Source: Corallococcus sicarius
GTDB taxonomy: Bacteria; Myxococcota; Myxococcia; Myxococcales; Myxococcaceae
DNA: 64,000 bases
Assembly (NCBI RefSeq): GCF_003611735.1
Contig: NZ_RAWG01000005.1
Coordinates: 16,643 to 80,642 of the forward strand
Reading direction: 5' to 3'
Position numbers and translations under genes: made by a program. The notes beneath the pieces were generated by a model. It did not search any database. It was not told the DNA's origin and saw only the letters and a program-made list of their open reading frames with translations. Positions 1 through 8,619 of this stretch are shown one piece after another; the first letter of the stretch is position 1; every line of letters begins with the position of its first letter.

Positions 1-904
1 ACACCGTCTTCGCGGTCAGCTCCCTGGCCACCTCGATGAAGAGGCGCAGCGGCCCCGAGCGCTGCGCGCGGCTGGGGAAATAGAGGAAGAGGCCGGGCAC
101 ACCCGGCGCGTACGCTTCGAGTACACGAACGAGCTGGCCGGTGCGCAGCCCCTCCTGCGCCGTTGGCTCGAAGGCGTACGCCAGCCCCAGCCCCTCGGTC
201 GCCAGCCTGACGCTGGTCAACTCGTCGTTCGTGCTGACGCCGCCGCGTGCCGGGACGCGCCACGTCCTCTTCCCTCGCTCGAGCTCCCAGGCGTAGTAGG
301 TGCCGGTGGTCTGGGAGCGCAGGTTGATGCACTCGTGGTGCAGCAGGTCCTCGGGCTTCTGGGGTGTGCCGTGGCGCGCGAGGTAGCTCGGTGCGGCCAC
401 GACGACGAAGCGGAAGGCGCCCGTGAGGCGCACCTGCACCATGTCACGCTCGAGGGTCTCCTCCAGGCGCACGCCTGCGTCGTAGCCCTCCGCGACGATG
501 TCGACGAGGCGATCCTCGACGACGACGTCCACCTCGACCCGAGGGTGGCGCGCGCGGAAGGCGGGGAGCACCGGCGCGATGAGAAGGGACACGGCGGACC
601 GGGGCACGGACAGCCTCAGCCGTCCCACCACCTCGCCCGGCTGCGCCGACACGCTCTGCAGCGCGGAAGACGCCTGGGCCAGGCCTGGCCCCGCCTCCTC
701 CACGAGCCGCCGTCCCGCGTCCGTCACGGCGACGCTGCGGGTGGTGCGGTTGAGCAGCACGACGCCCAGCTGCGTTTCGAGCTGTCGCACCGACTGGCTC
801 ACCGCCGCGGAGGAGACGCCCAGCTCACGCGCGGCACCGCGAAAGCTCTGCAGGCGCGCCACGACGAGGAAGACGTGGAGTTGCGTGAAGGGGACCGACT
901 TCAT
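1..904 (-). CDS. LysR-family transcriptional regulator, 3' end cut by window edge
   Basis: Reading the minus strand from an ATG at 904 gives 301 codons without a stop before the window begins. The N-terminus is a classic LysR winged helix (starts MKSVPFTQLHVFLVVARLQS; FRGAARELGVSSAAVSQSVR covers the recognition helix; LLNRTTRSVAVTDAG follows). A LysR substrate-binding domain follows (GRLRLSVPRS, then an effector domain with a DAGVRLEE segment). It is transcribed away from the hydrolase/exporter genes at 1080-3469, the usual divergent arrangement in which a LysR protein controls its neighbour. The effector is not predictable. About 300 residues is the full length of the family, so only the last few residues should be missing. 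This gene is easy to miss because the opposite strand carries long spurious frames. Confidence 0.9.
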   Translation of the reverse strand, partial: MKSVPFTQLHVFLVVARLQSFRGAARELGVSSAAVSQSVRQLETQLGVVLLNRTTRSVAVTDAGRRLVEEAGPGLAQASSALQSVSAQPGEVVGRLRLSVPRSAVSLLIAPVLPAFRARHPRVEVDVVVEDRLVDIVAEGYDAGVRLEETLERDMVQVRLTGAFRFVVVAAPSYLARHGTPQKPEDLLHHECINLRSQTTGTYYAWELERGKRTWRVPARGGVSTNDELTSVRLATEGLGLAYAFEPTAQEGLRTGQLVRVLEAYAPGVPGLFLYFPSRAQRSGPLRLFIEVARELTAKTV

Positions 905-1079
905 GCCGTGACTCCTCAGGGGCGGCGCGCTCGCGCCGTTCACTGTTAGGCGCCGCTTAACACCCTGTCCACTGCCTGCACGTAGTTCATCGACGGGCCG
1001 GGGCGCATCTTCTCTTCGTCGCAGTCAGAAGCATGCCGCCACTTCGGCGGAGATGAAGACCCTGACCCAGGAGCCGAAG
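905..1079. promoter_or_regulatory. Divergent control region with LysR-type palindrome
   Basis: The gap between the divergent LysR and hydrolase genes contains an imperfect palindrome, GTTAGGCGCCGCTTAAC, at 945-961. It includes a T-N11-A motif (T947 to A959), the general LysR box pattern. The palindrome lies about 40 bp from the LysR start, as expected for an autoregulatory/activator site. Binding is inferred. Confidence 0.45.
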
Positions 1080-2219
1080 ATGAGGATGAACGCTGATGTC
1101 GTGGGGAGGAACCCAGTACGAAGGACGTCCGTGGGGCCGGGCGCACTCCGACGTCACCTGCTGAAGGTGGCAGCGGTCGCTGCCGCCGTGGGCACGCTCG
1201 CTTGCCAGTCGGCGGGGCAGGGCGCTGGAGGCGCAGCGAGCGCCCAGGCGACCGAGGCCTGGGACAAGACCTTTGCGCGCAGCGCTCTCGTGAGCCACGA
1301 GAAGGTGACCTTCCACAACCGGCTCGGCATCAAGCTCGTCGCTGATCTCTACGTCCCCACCAATCTGGACCGAACGAAGCGAGCGCCTGCGATCATCGTC
1401 GGTCACCCCTACGGCGGCGTGAAGGAGCAGACGTCGGGGCTCTATGCGCAGACGATGGCCGAGCGGGGCTTCATCACCCTGGCGTTCGACGCCTCGTACA
1501 ACGGCGAGAGCGGCGGCCAGCCCCACTTCATCGCCTCGCCGGAGGCGTTCGTCGAGGACTTCAGCGCCTCGGTTGACTACCTCGGCGCGAATCCGCTCGT
1601 CGACCGGGACCGCATCGGCGTCATCGGTGTCTGTGGCAGTGGCGGCTTCGGCCTGGCAGCCGCGGCGATCGACCCACGCATCAAGGCTGTTGCCACGGTC
1701 AGCATGTATGACATCGGCCAGGCGACGCGGCAGGGACTCGCGGAGCAGCTGGACAAGGGCGCGCTCACGAAGAACCTGGAGCGAATCGCCGCGCAGCGCT
1801 GGGCGGAGGTGGATGGGGCACCGCGAGCGATGACGGTGGGAACGCCTGAGGTCATCACCGAGCGTTCGTCCGCGATCGATCGAGAGTTCTTCGACTACTA
1901 CCGCACGCCGCGCGGTCAGCACCCGCGCTCGACCACGGCGATGTCGCTCACCAGCGCCGCGCCCATGTCGCTGTTCGGGTCCTTCGAGCACCTCGAGCGG
2001 ATCTCGCCGCGCCCCGTGTTGTTCATCACGGGGGACCATGCGCACTCACGCATCTTCAGTGAGCACGCCTTCGCGAAGGCCTCCGAACCGAAGGAGCTCT
2101 TCGTCGTGCCGGGCGCCGGCCACGTGGACCTCTACGACCGCGTGCAGCTCATCCCCTGGGACAAGCTGACGTCGTTCTTCCATTCGCAGCTGGGCCCGAC
2201 CGCGGCAGCCAGCCGGTAA
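1080..2219 (+). CDS. Exported alpha/beta hydrolase (YcjY/dienelactone-hydrolase-like)
   Basis: About 379 residues. The ATG at 1080 is chosen because AGGAG lies six bases upstream; an ATG at 1053 is also in frame. The N-terminus has twin arginines (RRHLLK), a hydrophobic stretch and a lipobox-like LACQ, so it is probably an exported lipoprotein. The catalytic core shows the nucleophile elbow GVCGSGGFG, with Cys in the position of the usual Ser as in dienelactone hydrolases, an acid region around ITGDHAHSR, and the catalytic His in GAGHVDLYD. It hydrolyses an ester- or lactone-type substrate that cannot be named from sequence. It is followed after 11 bp by an exporter, so the two are probably co-transcribed under the divergent LysR. 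Confidence 0.75.
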   Translation: MRMNADVVGRNPVRRTSVGPGALRRHLLKVAAVAAAVGTLACQSAGQGAGGAASAQATEAWDKTFARSALVSHEKVTFHNRLGIKLVADLYVPTNLDRTKRAPAIIVGHPYGGVKEQTSGLYAQTMAERGFITLAFDASYNGESGGQPHFIASPEAFVEDFSASVDYLGANPLVDRDRIGVIGVCGSGGFGLAAAAIDPRIKAVATVSMYDIGQATRQGLAEQLDKGALTKNLERIAAQRWAEVDGAPRAMTVGTPEVITERSSAIDREFFDYYRTPRGQHPRSTTAMSLTSAAPMSLFGSFEHLERISPRPVLFITGDHAHSRIFSEHAFAKASEPKELFVVPGAGHVDLYDRVQLIPWDKLTSFFHSQLGPTAAASR

Positions 2220-2230
2220 GGGTCACAACA

Positions 2231-3469
2231 ATGCAACCCACCCACACCTCCGTGGCGCCGGCCCCGCGCTCCGCATCATGGGGCGCCGTGTTCGCGCTCA
2301 CCCTGTGCGTCTCGACGCTCATCGCCTCCGAGTTCATGCCGGTGAGCCTTCTGACGCCCATCGCGTCGGACCTTGGCGTGAGCGAAGGCCGCGCGGGTCA
2401 AGCCATCGCGGTGTCCGGGCTCTTCGCCGTGGTGACGAGCCTCTTCATCGCGTCCGTGGCCAGGGCTGTTGACCGCCGGAAGCTGCTCCTCGGTCTCACC
2501 AGCCTCATGCTGATCTCGGGCCTCGTCGTCGCCCTGGCGCCGAACTACACCGTGTTCATGTTCGGGCGTGCGCTCATCGGCATCGTCGTGGGCGGGTTCT
2601 GGGCGTTGTCGGCGGCCACCGTCATGCGCCTGGTGCCCGAGAAGGACGTGCCGCGGGGACTGGCCATGCTGAACGGCGGCAATGCACTGGCCACGACCGT
2701 CGCGGCGCCGCTTGGCAGCTTCCTGGGGCAGTACATCGGCTGGCGGGGTGCGTTCTTCGCCGTCGTTCCCCTCGCGGCGCTCACCCTCGCGTGGCAGTAC
2801 TTCACCTTGCCCCGGATGCCCACCGAGCAAGCCGCTGCGCCTCCGAGCACTGTCGCCGTCCTTCGCCGCCCCAGGGCCCGGTGGGGAATCCTGGCGGTCA
2901 CGTTGCTCTTCATGGGCCAGTTCGCCCTGTTCACGTACCTGCGTCCCTTCCTGGAGACGGTCACCCGGGTCGGCGTGTCCATGCTCTCGCTGGTCCTGCT
3001 GGGCATGGGCGCCGCGGGGCTCCTGGGCACGTATCTGATGGGGTTCCTCGTGGCCCGGCGGCTGTCCGCGGTGCTCATCGCCGCGCCACTCGCGATGGCG
3101 GTCATCGCGGTCGCCCTGGTCATCTTCGGCCAGTCCCTTGCGGCCACGGCCCTGCTCCTCGCCGGCTGGGGCCTGATTGGCACGGCGGCGCCGGTCGCGT
3201 GGTGGACGTGGCTCAGCCGCACGCTGCCACACGATGCGGAGGCGGGCGGCGGCCTCATGGTCGCGGCCATCCAGCTCGCCATCACGGCGGGCGCTTCGCT
3301 CGGAGGACTGCTATTCGACCGCGGCGGCCACCAGGGGACGTTCCTGGCGAGCGCCGCGCTGCTCGGGGCCGCGGCGCTCACGGCCTTCTGGGCGTCGCGG
3401 CCCGCGAGGCTGCCGGCGGTGGTCTTGCCGCCCGGTGACGCTGCGGCTTCCTGTCCCTCCACCCACTGA
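2231..3469 (+). CDS. nepI: MFS exporter, NepI (purine ribonucleoside efflux)-like
   Basis: 412 residues with 12 hydrophobic segments, the normal size for a DHA1-type major facilitator. Motifs match NepI-type exporters closely: [20 protein letters not shown] in helix 1-2, DRRKLLLG in the 2-3 loop, [16 protein letters not shown] in helix 4, and [11 protein letters not shown] in the second half. The closest family in established knowledge is inner-membrane proton-driven efflux of purine ribonucleosides. The true substrate here could differ, since sugar and arabinose exporters share the fold. It lies 11 bp after the hydrolase gene and upstream of the cupin gene. Confidence 0.75.
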   Translation: MQPTHTSVAPAPRSASWGAVFALTLCVSTLIASEFMPVSLLTPIASDLGVSEGRAGQAIAVSGLFAVVTSLFIASVARAVDRRKLLLGLTSLMLISGLVVALAPNYTVFMFGRALIGIVVGGFWALSAATVMRLVPEKDVPRGLAMLNGGNALATTVAAPLGSFLGQYIGWRGAFFAVVPLAALTLAWQYFTLPRMPTEQAAAPPSTVAVLRRPRARWGILAVTLLFMGQFALFTYLRPFLETVTRVGVSMLSLVLLGMGAAGLLGTYLMGFLVARRLSAVLIAAPLAMAVIAVALVIFGQSLAATALLLAGWGLIGTAAPVAWWTWLSRTLPHDAEAGGGLMVAAIQLAITAGASLGGLLFDRGGHQGTFLASAALLGAAALTAFWASRPARLPAVVLPPGDAAASCPSTH

Positions 3470-3536
3470 GGCGCGAGCACCGCGCCTTGGTTTCAGCCAC
3501 CGCCGCCCGTCGCGGCATTCACACACGGAGTCACCC

Positions 3537-4058
3537 ATGAAGGCACTCGTCACCACCGCACTCGCCCTCCCGCTGATCGCACTCGCCGCCGCTCAGGCGC
3601 GCCCGGGGGGCGCGGATGGGGGAAGCGCCGTTCCCGCGGCCGCCGCGCGCGAGGGCGTCCGTGTCTCGCGCGCAGGCAGCCAGGCCTCCATGAAGGGGCC
3701 TGCCGAGTGGTTCACCGGCGTGGTGCGCATCGACCCGCTCTTCGCGGCGAACGCGCCGTCGCGCGGCGCGGGCGCGAGCGTCACCTTCGAGCCCGGCGCC
3801 CGCACGGCCTGGCACGCGCACCCGCTGGGGCAGACCCTCGTCGTCACGGCAGGGGTGGGGCGGGTGCAGGGCTGGGGCAGCGCCGTCCAGGAGATCCGCC
3901 CGGGCGACGTCGTGTGGATTCCGGCGGGCCAGAAGCACTGGCACGGCGCGGCGCCCACCACCGCCATGACCCACCTCGCCCTCCATGAGGCCCTGGACGG
4001 CAAGGTGGTGGAGTGGATGGAGAAGGTCACCGACGCGCAGTACGGCACCCAACCCTGA
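3537..4058 (+). CDS. Secreted cupin, (R)-mandelonitrile lyase-like
   Basis: 173 residues. The start at 3537 gives a signal peptide ([20 protein letters not shown]), so the mature protein is periplasmic or secreted. The single cupin domain carries metal-binding motif 1, [15 protein letters not shown], and motif 2, [17 protein letters not shown]. These and the surrounding [18 protein letters not shown] and RIDPLF segments closely resemble the small Mn/Fe cupins that act as (R)-hydroxynitrile lyases in soil bacteria. Relatives are often annotated simply as cupin proteins, and lyase activity may be a side reaction. It forms a tight cluster with the AhpD-like and cyclophilin-like genes downstream. 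Confidence 0.75.
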   Translation: MKALVTTALALPLIALAAAQARPGGADGGSAVPAAAAREGVRVSRAGSQASMKGPAEWFTGVVRIDPLFAANAPSRGAGASVTFEPGARTAWHAHPLGQTLVVTAGVGRVQGWGSAVQEIRPGDVVWIPAGQKHWHGAAPTTAMTHLALHEALDGKVVEWMEKVTDAQYGTQP

Positions 4059-4071
4059 AAGGAGCCACACC

Positions 4072-4407
4072 ATGGCCACGAACGAGAAGCCCCTGACCGC
4101 CGCCCAGAAGGCCCTGGGCGACTTCGCACCCAAGCTCGTCGAGCTGACCGACGACGTCCTCTTCGGCGACGTGTGGGAGCGGCCGCAATTGTCCAAGCGC
4201 GACCGCAGCCTCATCACCTGCGCCGCACTGGTGGCCACGGGGAAGACGGAGCAGATGGGCTTCCACTTCCCGCGCGCCATCGAGAACGGCGTCACGCAGG
4301 AGGAGCTCGTCGAGCTCATCACCCACCTGGCCTTCTACGTGGGCTGGCCCCACGCCATGTCTGCGATGGGCCGCGCCAAGGAGCTGCTGGGGAAGGCGTC
4401 GCCGTGA
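4072..4407 (+). CDS. Carboxymuconolactone decarboxylase (AhpD/YurZ-like) protein
   Basis: 111 residues starting at an ATG with AAAGGAG eight bases upstream. The all-helical CMD fold is recognisable from KLVELTDDVLFGDVW, LSKRDRSLITCAALVATG and the family hallmark segment ITHLAFYVGWPHAMSA. The CxxC of true AhpD is absent; there is a single Cys in ITCAA. It is therefore closer to the gamma-carboxymuconolactone decarboxylase/YurZ group than to the peroxidase-coupled AhpD. It lies 13 bp after the cupin gene, and its stop overlaps the next start (TGATG). Cupin and CMD genes often occur together. Confidence 0.8.
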   Translation: MATNEKPLTAAQKALGDFAPKLVELTDDVLFGDVWERPQLSKRDRSLITCAALVATGKTEQMGFHFPRAIENGVTQEELVELITHLAFYVGWPHAMSAMGRAKELLGKASP

Positions 4408-4859
4408 TGGCAAGGCCCGTGTACCGGGCCCGCGCGGCCGTCCTCGCGCTCGGGCTCCTGTCGTCCGCGGTCCATGCGCAGGCGCGTGCCCACGTTGAGG
4501 AGAAGCCCATGAAGATTCGACTGACGGCCGGGGCAAAGGTCCTGACGGGCACGCTGCTCGACAATGCGACGGCGCGCGACTTCGCCGGGCTTCTGCCCCT
4601 CACGCTGACCCTGACGGACTACGCGGCCACCGAGAAGGTCAGTGACCTGCCCCGGCGCCTGTCCACGAAAGGGGCCCCCTCGGGCACCACCCCTTCGGCC
4701 GGCGACATCGCCTACTACGCGCCCTGGGGGAACCTGGCCCTCTTCCATAAAGGATTCAGCCACTCGAGCGGGCTCATCAAGCTCGGAACGCTGGATGGCG
4801 GCATCGAGGTCCTGCGTGCAGCGGGCCCTCTTGAGGTGAAGGTCGAGCTCATGAAGTGA
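4407..4859 (+). CDS. Exported cyclophilin-like fold protein
   Basis: 150 residues. The start codon overlaps the preceding stop (TGATG at 4405-4409). A signal peptide (residues 1-25, ending VHAQA) is followed by MKIRLTAGAKVLTGTLLDNA and TARDFAGLLPLTLTLTDY. The later segment PSAGDIAYYAPWGNLALFHK is typical of the cyclophilin-like domain of small reductase/isomerase-associated proteins (PF18050-type). Function is unknown; the fold suggests a small-ligand or peptide-binding beta barrel. It is the last gene of the cupin-CMD cluster and its 3' end overlaps the convergent metallo-hydrolase gene by 11 bp. Confidence 0.7.
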   Translation: MARPVYRARAAVLALGLLSSAVHAQARAHVEEKPMKIRLTAGAKVLTGTLLDNATARDFAGLLPLTLTLTDYAATEKVSDLPRRLSTKGAPSGTTPSAGDIAYYAPWGNLALFHKGFSHSSGLIKLGTLDGGIEVLRAAGPLEVKVELMK

Positions 4860-5589
4860 AGTCGCGGATGTAGGCTGCCGTGTCGCGCAGGGCCGTGGGG
4901 CCCAGGGCCGCCTTCTCCGCGCGGTGGCCCGGGATGACCGTGGTGGCGCCTCGCTTGTCGAACTGCTCGATGTTCTTGAGCCACTGCGCCCGCCACCGGG
5001 CGTCCGCGTTCACGAGATACGCATGGACCTGCTGGTAGGCCGTATCCCCCGCGATGAGCGTCCGGGTGGAGGGAATCCACACCGCCGTGGCGGCCTCGCT
5101 CTCACCGGGGTTCAGGCCGATGAGTTCCAGCCGTTGACCCTCCAGCGTCAGGTGGTCCGCCGTGAGCAGGGACGGAATCACCGGCTCGGAGGTGAGGTTG
5201 GCGCCGAAGAGCGGCTTCCACTGCGCGAGCTGCTTCGGTGCGAGCGCCTTGATCTCCGCGATGACCGCGGGCGCGGCGACAATTCGCGCCTGGGGGAAGG
5301 CGGCCCGCACCACCTCCAGGCCGAAGTAGTGGTCCGGGTGACCATGGGTGATGAGGATCGTCTTCAGCGTCTTCTTCGACTCGATGATTTTCGCGACCAG
5401 CCGGTGCGCCTCCGCGAGCGTGAACTGCGAGTCGACGAGCACCGCGTCCTGCTCCCCCGTGATGAGGGTGGACGTGACGCGGAAGCCCTCGGAGGCCGCG
5501 GTGAAGACCTCGGTCTTGAGCGGCGCGGCGGCCTGGCTCGTGGTCGCGAGGGAGAGGGCGAGGGCGAACATCGGAAGGGCGGGTTTCAT
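4849..5589 (-). CDS. Periplasmic metallo-beta-lactamase-fold hydrolase
   Basis: 246 residues from ATG 5589. A clear signal peptide (MKPALPMFALALSLATTSQA) precedes an MBL-fold domain. The zinc motif is THGHPDHYF (HxHxDH), followed by AGDTAYQQVHAYL (metal-bridging Asp region) and VIPGHRAE (the last metal His). Substrate is unknown; this subgroup includes glyoxalase-II-like and quorum-lactonase-like enzymes. It is divergent from the LysR gene at 5733, which probably regulates it. An upstream in-frame extension to 5688 is rejected because it precedes the signal peptide. Confidence 0.8.
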   Translation of the reverse strand: MKPALPMFALALSLATTSQAAAPLKTEVFTAASEGFRVTSTLITGEQDAVLVDSQFTLAEAHRLVAKIIESKKTLKTILITHGHPDHYFGLEVVRAAFPQARIVAAPAVIAEIKALAPKQLAQWKPLFGANLTSEPVIPSLLTADHLTLEGQRLELIGLNPGESEAATAVWIPSTRTLIAGDTAYQQVHAYLVNADARWRAQWLKNIEQFDKRGATTVIPGHRAEKAALGPTALRDTAAYIRDFTS

Positions 5590-5732
5590 GGCGTTCTCGT
5601 GTGACGAGGGAGGTGCCCGAAGCCGATGGCTTCGAGACACCCCCAAGATGCGAAACCCAGCCCGTGAGATATACGGCATGAAAGTCATCGCATCGTTGAC
5701 GTGGCGTCACGAATCACGCGAGCGTCGAGCGC
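5590..5732. promoter_or_regulatory. Divergent promoter region, MBL hydrolase / LysR
   Basis: This 143-bp gap separates two divergently transcribed genes, a LysR regulator and its likely target. It has the near-palindromic GACGTGGCGTCACG around 5698-5711, a plausible operator. No confident -35/-10 pair was identified. Confidence 0.35.
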
Positions 5733-6653
5733 ATGGATGCCTTCTCCGAGATCGCGGTCTTCACGCGCGTGGTGGACCTGGGCGGCTTCACGCGAGCGGC
5801 GGAGCAGCTGAGACTCACGCCGTCGGGAGTGAGCCGCATCGTGTCGCGGTTGGAGGCGCGGCTGGGGGTGCGGCTGCTCAACCGGACCACCCGCAGCCTC
5901 AGCCTCACGGACGAGGGGGCCGCGTATTACGAGCGCTGTACGCGCATCCTCGCGGAGCTCGAGGACGCCAATGCCACCCTGGCCCGGGCCAGCGTCACCC
6001 CGCGTGGGCGGCTGCGCGTGGATGCTCCGGTGGCGATCTCGGAGTTCGTCCTCGGGGCGGCACTCCCGCGCTTCCTCGAGCGCTACCCGGAGGTGTCCAT
6101 CGACTTGACGGTCCGGGACCAGCTCATCGATCCGACCGCCGAGGGCGTGGACGTGGTCATCCGCCTCGCGGCGGCGCGGGATTCCGAGCTCATCTCCCGC
6201 AACCTCTCCCGCGCGCGCTCCATCCTGGTGGCCTCTCCGGCCTACCTCGCCGCGCATGGGCGTCCCCGCACGCTCGCCTCGCTGCGCGAGCACACGTGCA
6301 TCGCGTACCTGTCGAGCACGGGCCCCCTGCCGTGGCGCCTCAAGGGAAACGCGGGTGAGATGAGCTACGTGGCCAATGCCCGGCTCGTCGCGGGGTCGGG
6401 CAACGTGCTCACCCGGGCCGCGGTCGCCGGGCTGGGAATCGCCCAGACCTTCGAGTACCACGTGGCTGCGGAGCTCTCCCGCGGCGAGCTGGAGATCATC
6501 CTTGAGGAGTACGAGCCCGAGCCTCGCACCGTCCACGCCCTCTTCGCGCGGCAGAAGTCCGCCGTCCCCAAGGTCCGGGTCTTCATCGATTTCCTGGTGG
6601 AACTCTTCGCGTCCACCACGGCGGAGCTGTCCGGCCGGAAGAAGCGACGCTGA
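5733..6653 (+). CDS. LysR-family transcriptional regulator
   Basis: 306 residues, full length for the family. The N-terminal winged helix reads MDAFSEIAVFTRVVDLGGFT, then RAAEQLRLTPSGVSRIVSRL and LLNRTTRSLSLTDEG. The effector domain begins at GRLRVDAPVAISEFVLG and contains VDVVIRLAAARDSELISRNL, the common layout of the CrgA/DsdC-like LysR group. It is transcribed away from the MBL hydrolase, so that gene and itself are the likely targets. A GC-rich hairpin follows the stop codon. Confidence 0.9.
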   Translation: MDAFSEIAVFTRVVDLGGFTRAAEQLRLTPSGVSRIVSRLEARLGVRLLNRTTRSLSLTDEGAAYYERCTRILAELEDANATLARASVTPRGRLRVDAPVAISEFVLGAALPRFLERYPEVSIDLTVRDQLIDPTAEGVDVVIRLAAARDSELISRNLSRARSILVASPAYLAAHGRPRTLASLREHTCIAYLSSTGPLPWRLKGNAGEMSYVANARLVAGSGNVLTRAAVAGLGIAQTFEYHVAAELSRGELEIILEEYEPEPRTVHALFARQKSAVPKVRVFIDFLVELFASTTAELSGRKKRR

Positions 6654-6660
6654 AAACACC

Positions 6661-6690
6661 ACGGGCGGCAGGGTTTCCCCCGCCGCCCGT
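6661..6690 (+). terminator. Hairpin terminator after LysR gene
   Basis: An ACGGGCGGC...GCCGCCCGT stem of nine pairs lies immediately after the LysR stop, followed only by TTCG. It may be a weak intrinsic terminator. Confidence 0.5.
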
Positions 6691-6860
6691 TCGAGCCACG
6701 ACCCTGGCGCTCATCAGCGAGGGCAACTCCTCCTTCGAGGAGGGCTTCGGCAAGAAACTGACTCCGACAGCAGTGATGGGGAGCAACGGCCTGATGGTGG
6801 CGTCGCCAGTGACTCCACGCCAGGACGTGCGCGAGCGGAGCCACTGCGGGACATGCTGTG
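6691..6860. other. Non-coding stretch
   Basis: Frames here are open on both strands but show no start, ribosome site or family motif. No gene is supported. Confidence 0.4.
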
Positions 6861-7328
6861 TCATTCCGTCGCTGCCCGACAGCTGACCTTCTCATGCCAT
6901 CCGTATGCCACGAGGACCGCATAGGGCCAGACCTGGCGCATCGAGTGAATGCCGGGGGCCTTCGCCCGCCGGTAGTAAACGATCAGATCCGGGCCGTTCT
7001 TCTCCGGCTTCTGGATGAGCTGGACGGAGTCGATGAGGAGGACGGTGCCATTCTCCTCGCTCGTGGACGACACGCAGAGCACCCAGCTGGCGAACTTGAA
7101 GTTGTTGTTGGGCCGCGCGGCCTCGTCGACCAGCGAGAGGTAGGGACCCTTCAGGCGCCCTTCGGCCGGAATGTAATCCAGGTCATCGACACTGGCGGCG
7201 ATGATCTGTTCGAAGCGCTGCTCCCGGTAATCGGTTTTGAAGCTCGCGCGCATGTCGCGCCCCTCCGCCCCCGCGTTCGCTCCCAGCAACAGACAGGTGA
7301 GCCCCATCCCCCAGTGAAATCGCATCAT
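6861..7328 (-). CDS. Secreted hypothetical protein
   Basis: 155 residues with a signal peptide (MMRFHWGMGLTCLLLGANAG; either of two adjacent ATGs could start it). The mature part has an acidic segment (SFKTDYREQRFEQIIAASVD), a hydrophobic strand WVLCVSSTSEENGTVLLIDS and YYRRAKAPGIHSM. Three Cys are visible, one of them in the signal region. No family was recognised. Coding quality is good: acidic and hydrophobic positions alternate and codon bias fits the host. It stands alone between two intergenic regions. Confidence 0.6.
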   Translation of the reverse strand: MMRFHWGMGLTCLLLGANAGAEGRDMRASFKTDYREQRFEQIIAASVDDLDYIPAEGRLKGPYLSLVDEAARPNNNFKFASWVLCVSSTSEENGTVLLIDSVQLIQKPEKNGPDLIVYYRRAKAPGIHSMRQVWPYAVLVAYGWHEKVSCRAATE

Positions 7329-8138
7329 GTGTGCCTCCCTGTTGAGATGCCTTGCAAGCGGTTGGCCAGGGATCGACGCTCTCGGAGCCCTCCTGGGGAC
7401 TCATCGCGTGTGACAGTTTGACCCGGAACCGCGCTGTTGGCGGGACGGAGTGTCCGTGCCGTGGCAAGCCTCGGACAGGCATACGGGGCTGGCGAACGAA
7501 GCGGGAACCCGGAGCAACTCCTCGTGACGTCGCTTCTTCAGGCTCTCATTTGTTTTCGACCCGTCCCTGCGGAGTCGGGCTCGTCATCCACTCCGCGCAC
7601 GCCACGGGCCAGGCACGATCATCGGGGTAGAGCGCCGTGTGGAGGTACGCCCACCCCCAGTGTCAGCGTAGTTGTCGCCTCGGCTGATCAGCCGGGCTGA
7701 CCACGCCTTGGGGACGAGAGCAGGCAGGACTCAGTGCTGTACACGGATGGATTCAAGTCAGAGAGGGTGAGGTGGATGGTGGGCCTCGGGCCAAGCCGCT
7801 CTGGTCGCCATCGGGTGTGAAGCACTGTGCGAGCCGAGCGTGCGCCTGGTGATGCTGACCCCAAGCGCCCCTTCGAGCATGGCCGCGGCAGAGCTGACGA
7901 GGGCTCTGCCTGACTGCGGAAGGCCGCATCTCTCCCATGCCACTTCGCAGGAGAGCCTTACTGCCTCACCTTCTATGTGGAGTCATGCCATGCGCAATCC
8001 CAACGATGTTCAGGAATACAACGCCATCGTCGAGGTACTGAGCAAGCAAGACGAAGGCCGAGCGCAGGCCAACCCGCCTATCGCCCGAAGCCAAGGCAGC
8101 CATCGTCGCGCCTCATTACCCGTGAAAGGAGAACCCTC
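7329..8138. other. Long intergenic region with insertion-sequence debris
   Basis: Around 800 bp without an intact gene. It contains a perfect 14-bp palindrome, CGGCTGATCAGCCG, at 7681-7694 and a transposase N-terminal remnant at 7734-7820 (listed separately). The rest has only short frames with arginine/serine-rich nonsense composition. Confidence 0.5.
7734..7820 (+). pseudogene. Transposase N-terminal remnant (IS3-like OrfA start)
   Basis: The 28-codon frame reads VLYTDGFKSERVRWMVGLGP and then stops. It matches the common start of helix-turn-helix transposase subunits (YTDEFKxxMVxRM type). The same DNA, GTACACGGATGGATTCAAGT, recurs inverted at 29394-29413, showing two copies of the same dead element. 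Confidence 0.45.
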
Positions 8139-8525
8139 ATGTCGAAGAACATCAAGGCTGTACCCACCCGCGACTATGGCGCGGTCATCGCCACCGCCAG
8201 CAAGTACGTGGAAGGTCTGCGCGTCGGCAGCGTCGAAGGTGTGGCCGAGGCCTTCCACAAGGACGCAGTGATGTACGGCTTCACCCATGGAGAGCTGCTG
8301 GGAGGCTCGATCAAGAACCTCTACGACTTCGTCCAGAAGAACGGCAAGGCGCCCGACATCACCACGCGGCTCGACGTGCTCGCGATCACGCCGACCACGG
8401 CGGTGGTGCGTGTCGATATGGAGAAGGACGCGGTCGGCGCCGACTACAACGACTTCCTCACCCTGATCAAGGTCGATGGTGACTGGAAGGTGATTGCCAA
8501 GGTGTTCCACCAGTTCGAGGGTTGA
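8139..8525 (+). CDS. NTF2/SnoaL-like (putative lumazine-binding type) protein
   Basis: 128 residues starting at an ATG with AAAGGAG nine bases upstream. The fold is suggested by ATASKYVEGLRVGSVEGVAE, then AFHKDAVMYGFTHGELLGGS, and the C-terminal DFLTLIKVDGDWKVIAKVFH, which is the signature end of the lumazine-binding-2/NTF2-like family. No catalytic residues can be assigned. Such proteins are small cytoplasmic binding or isomerase-like domains. It is a single gene, followed by a hairpin at 8568-8593. Longer in-frame upstream starts would run through unrelated sequence and are not preferred. Confidence 0.7.
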   Translation: MSKNIKAVPTRDYGAVIATASKYVEGLRVGSVEGVAEAFHKDAVMYGFTHGELLGGSIKNLYDFVQKNGKAPDITTRLDVLAITPTTAVVRVDMEKDAVGADYNDFLTLIKVDGDWKVIAKVFHQFEG

Positions 8526-8567
8526 GCGTTGGGTTGCTCCCGGTCCGCGTCTGGACCAGGCCCTCAT

Positions 8568-8593
8568 CCCCCGAGGTTTGATTCTCTCGGGGG
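8568..8593. terminator. Hairpin between convergent genes
   Basis: The stem CCCCCGAG/CTCGGGGG has an 10-base loop and lies between two convergent genes. It lacks a T-run on the + strand, so its strength is uncertain. Confidence 0.45.
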
Positions 8594-8619
8594 GGAGCGC
8601 GCCGTGGCCTACGGATGCG

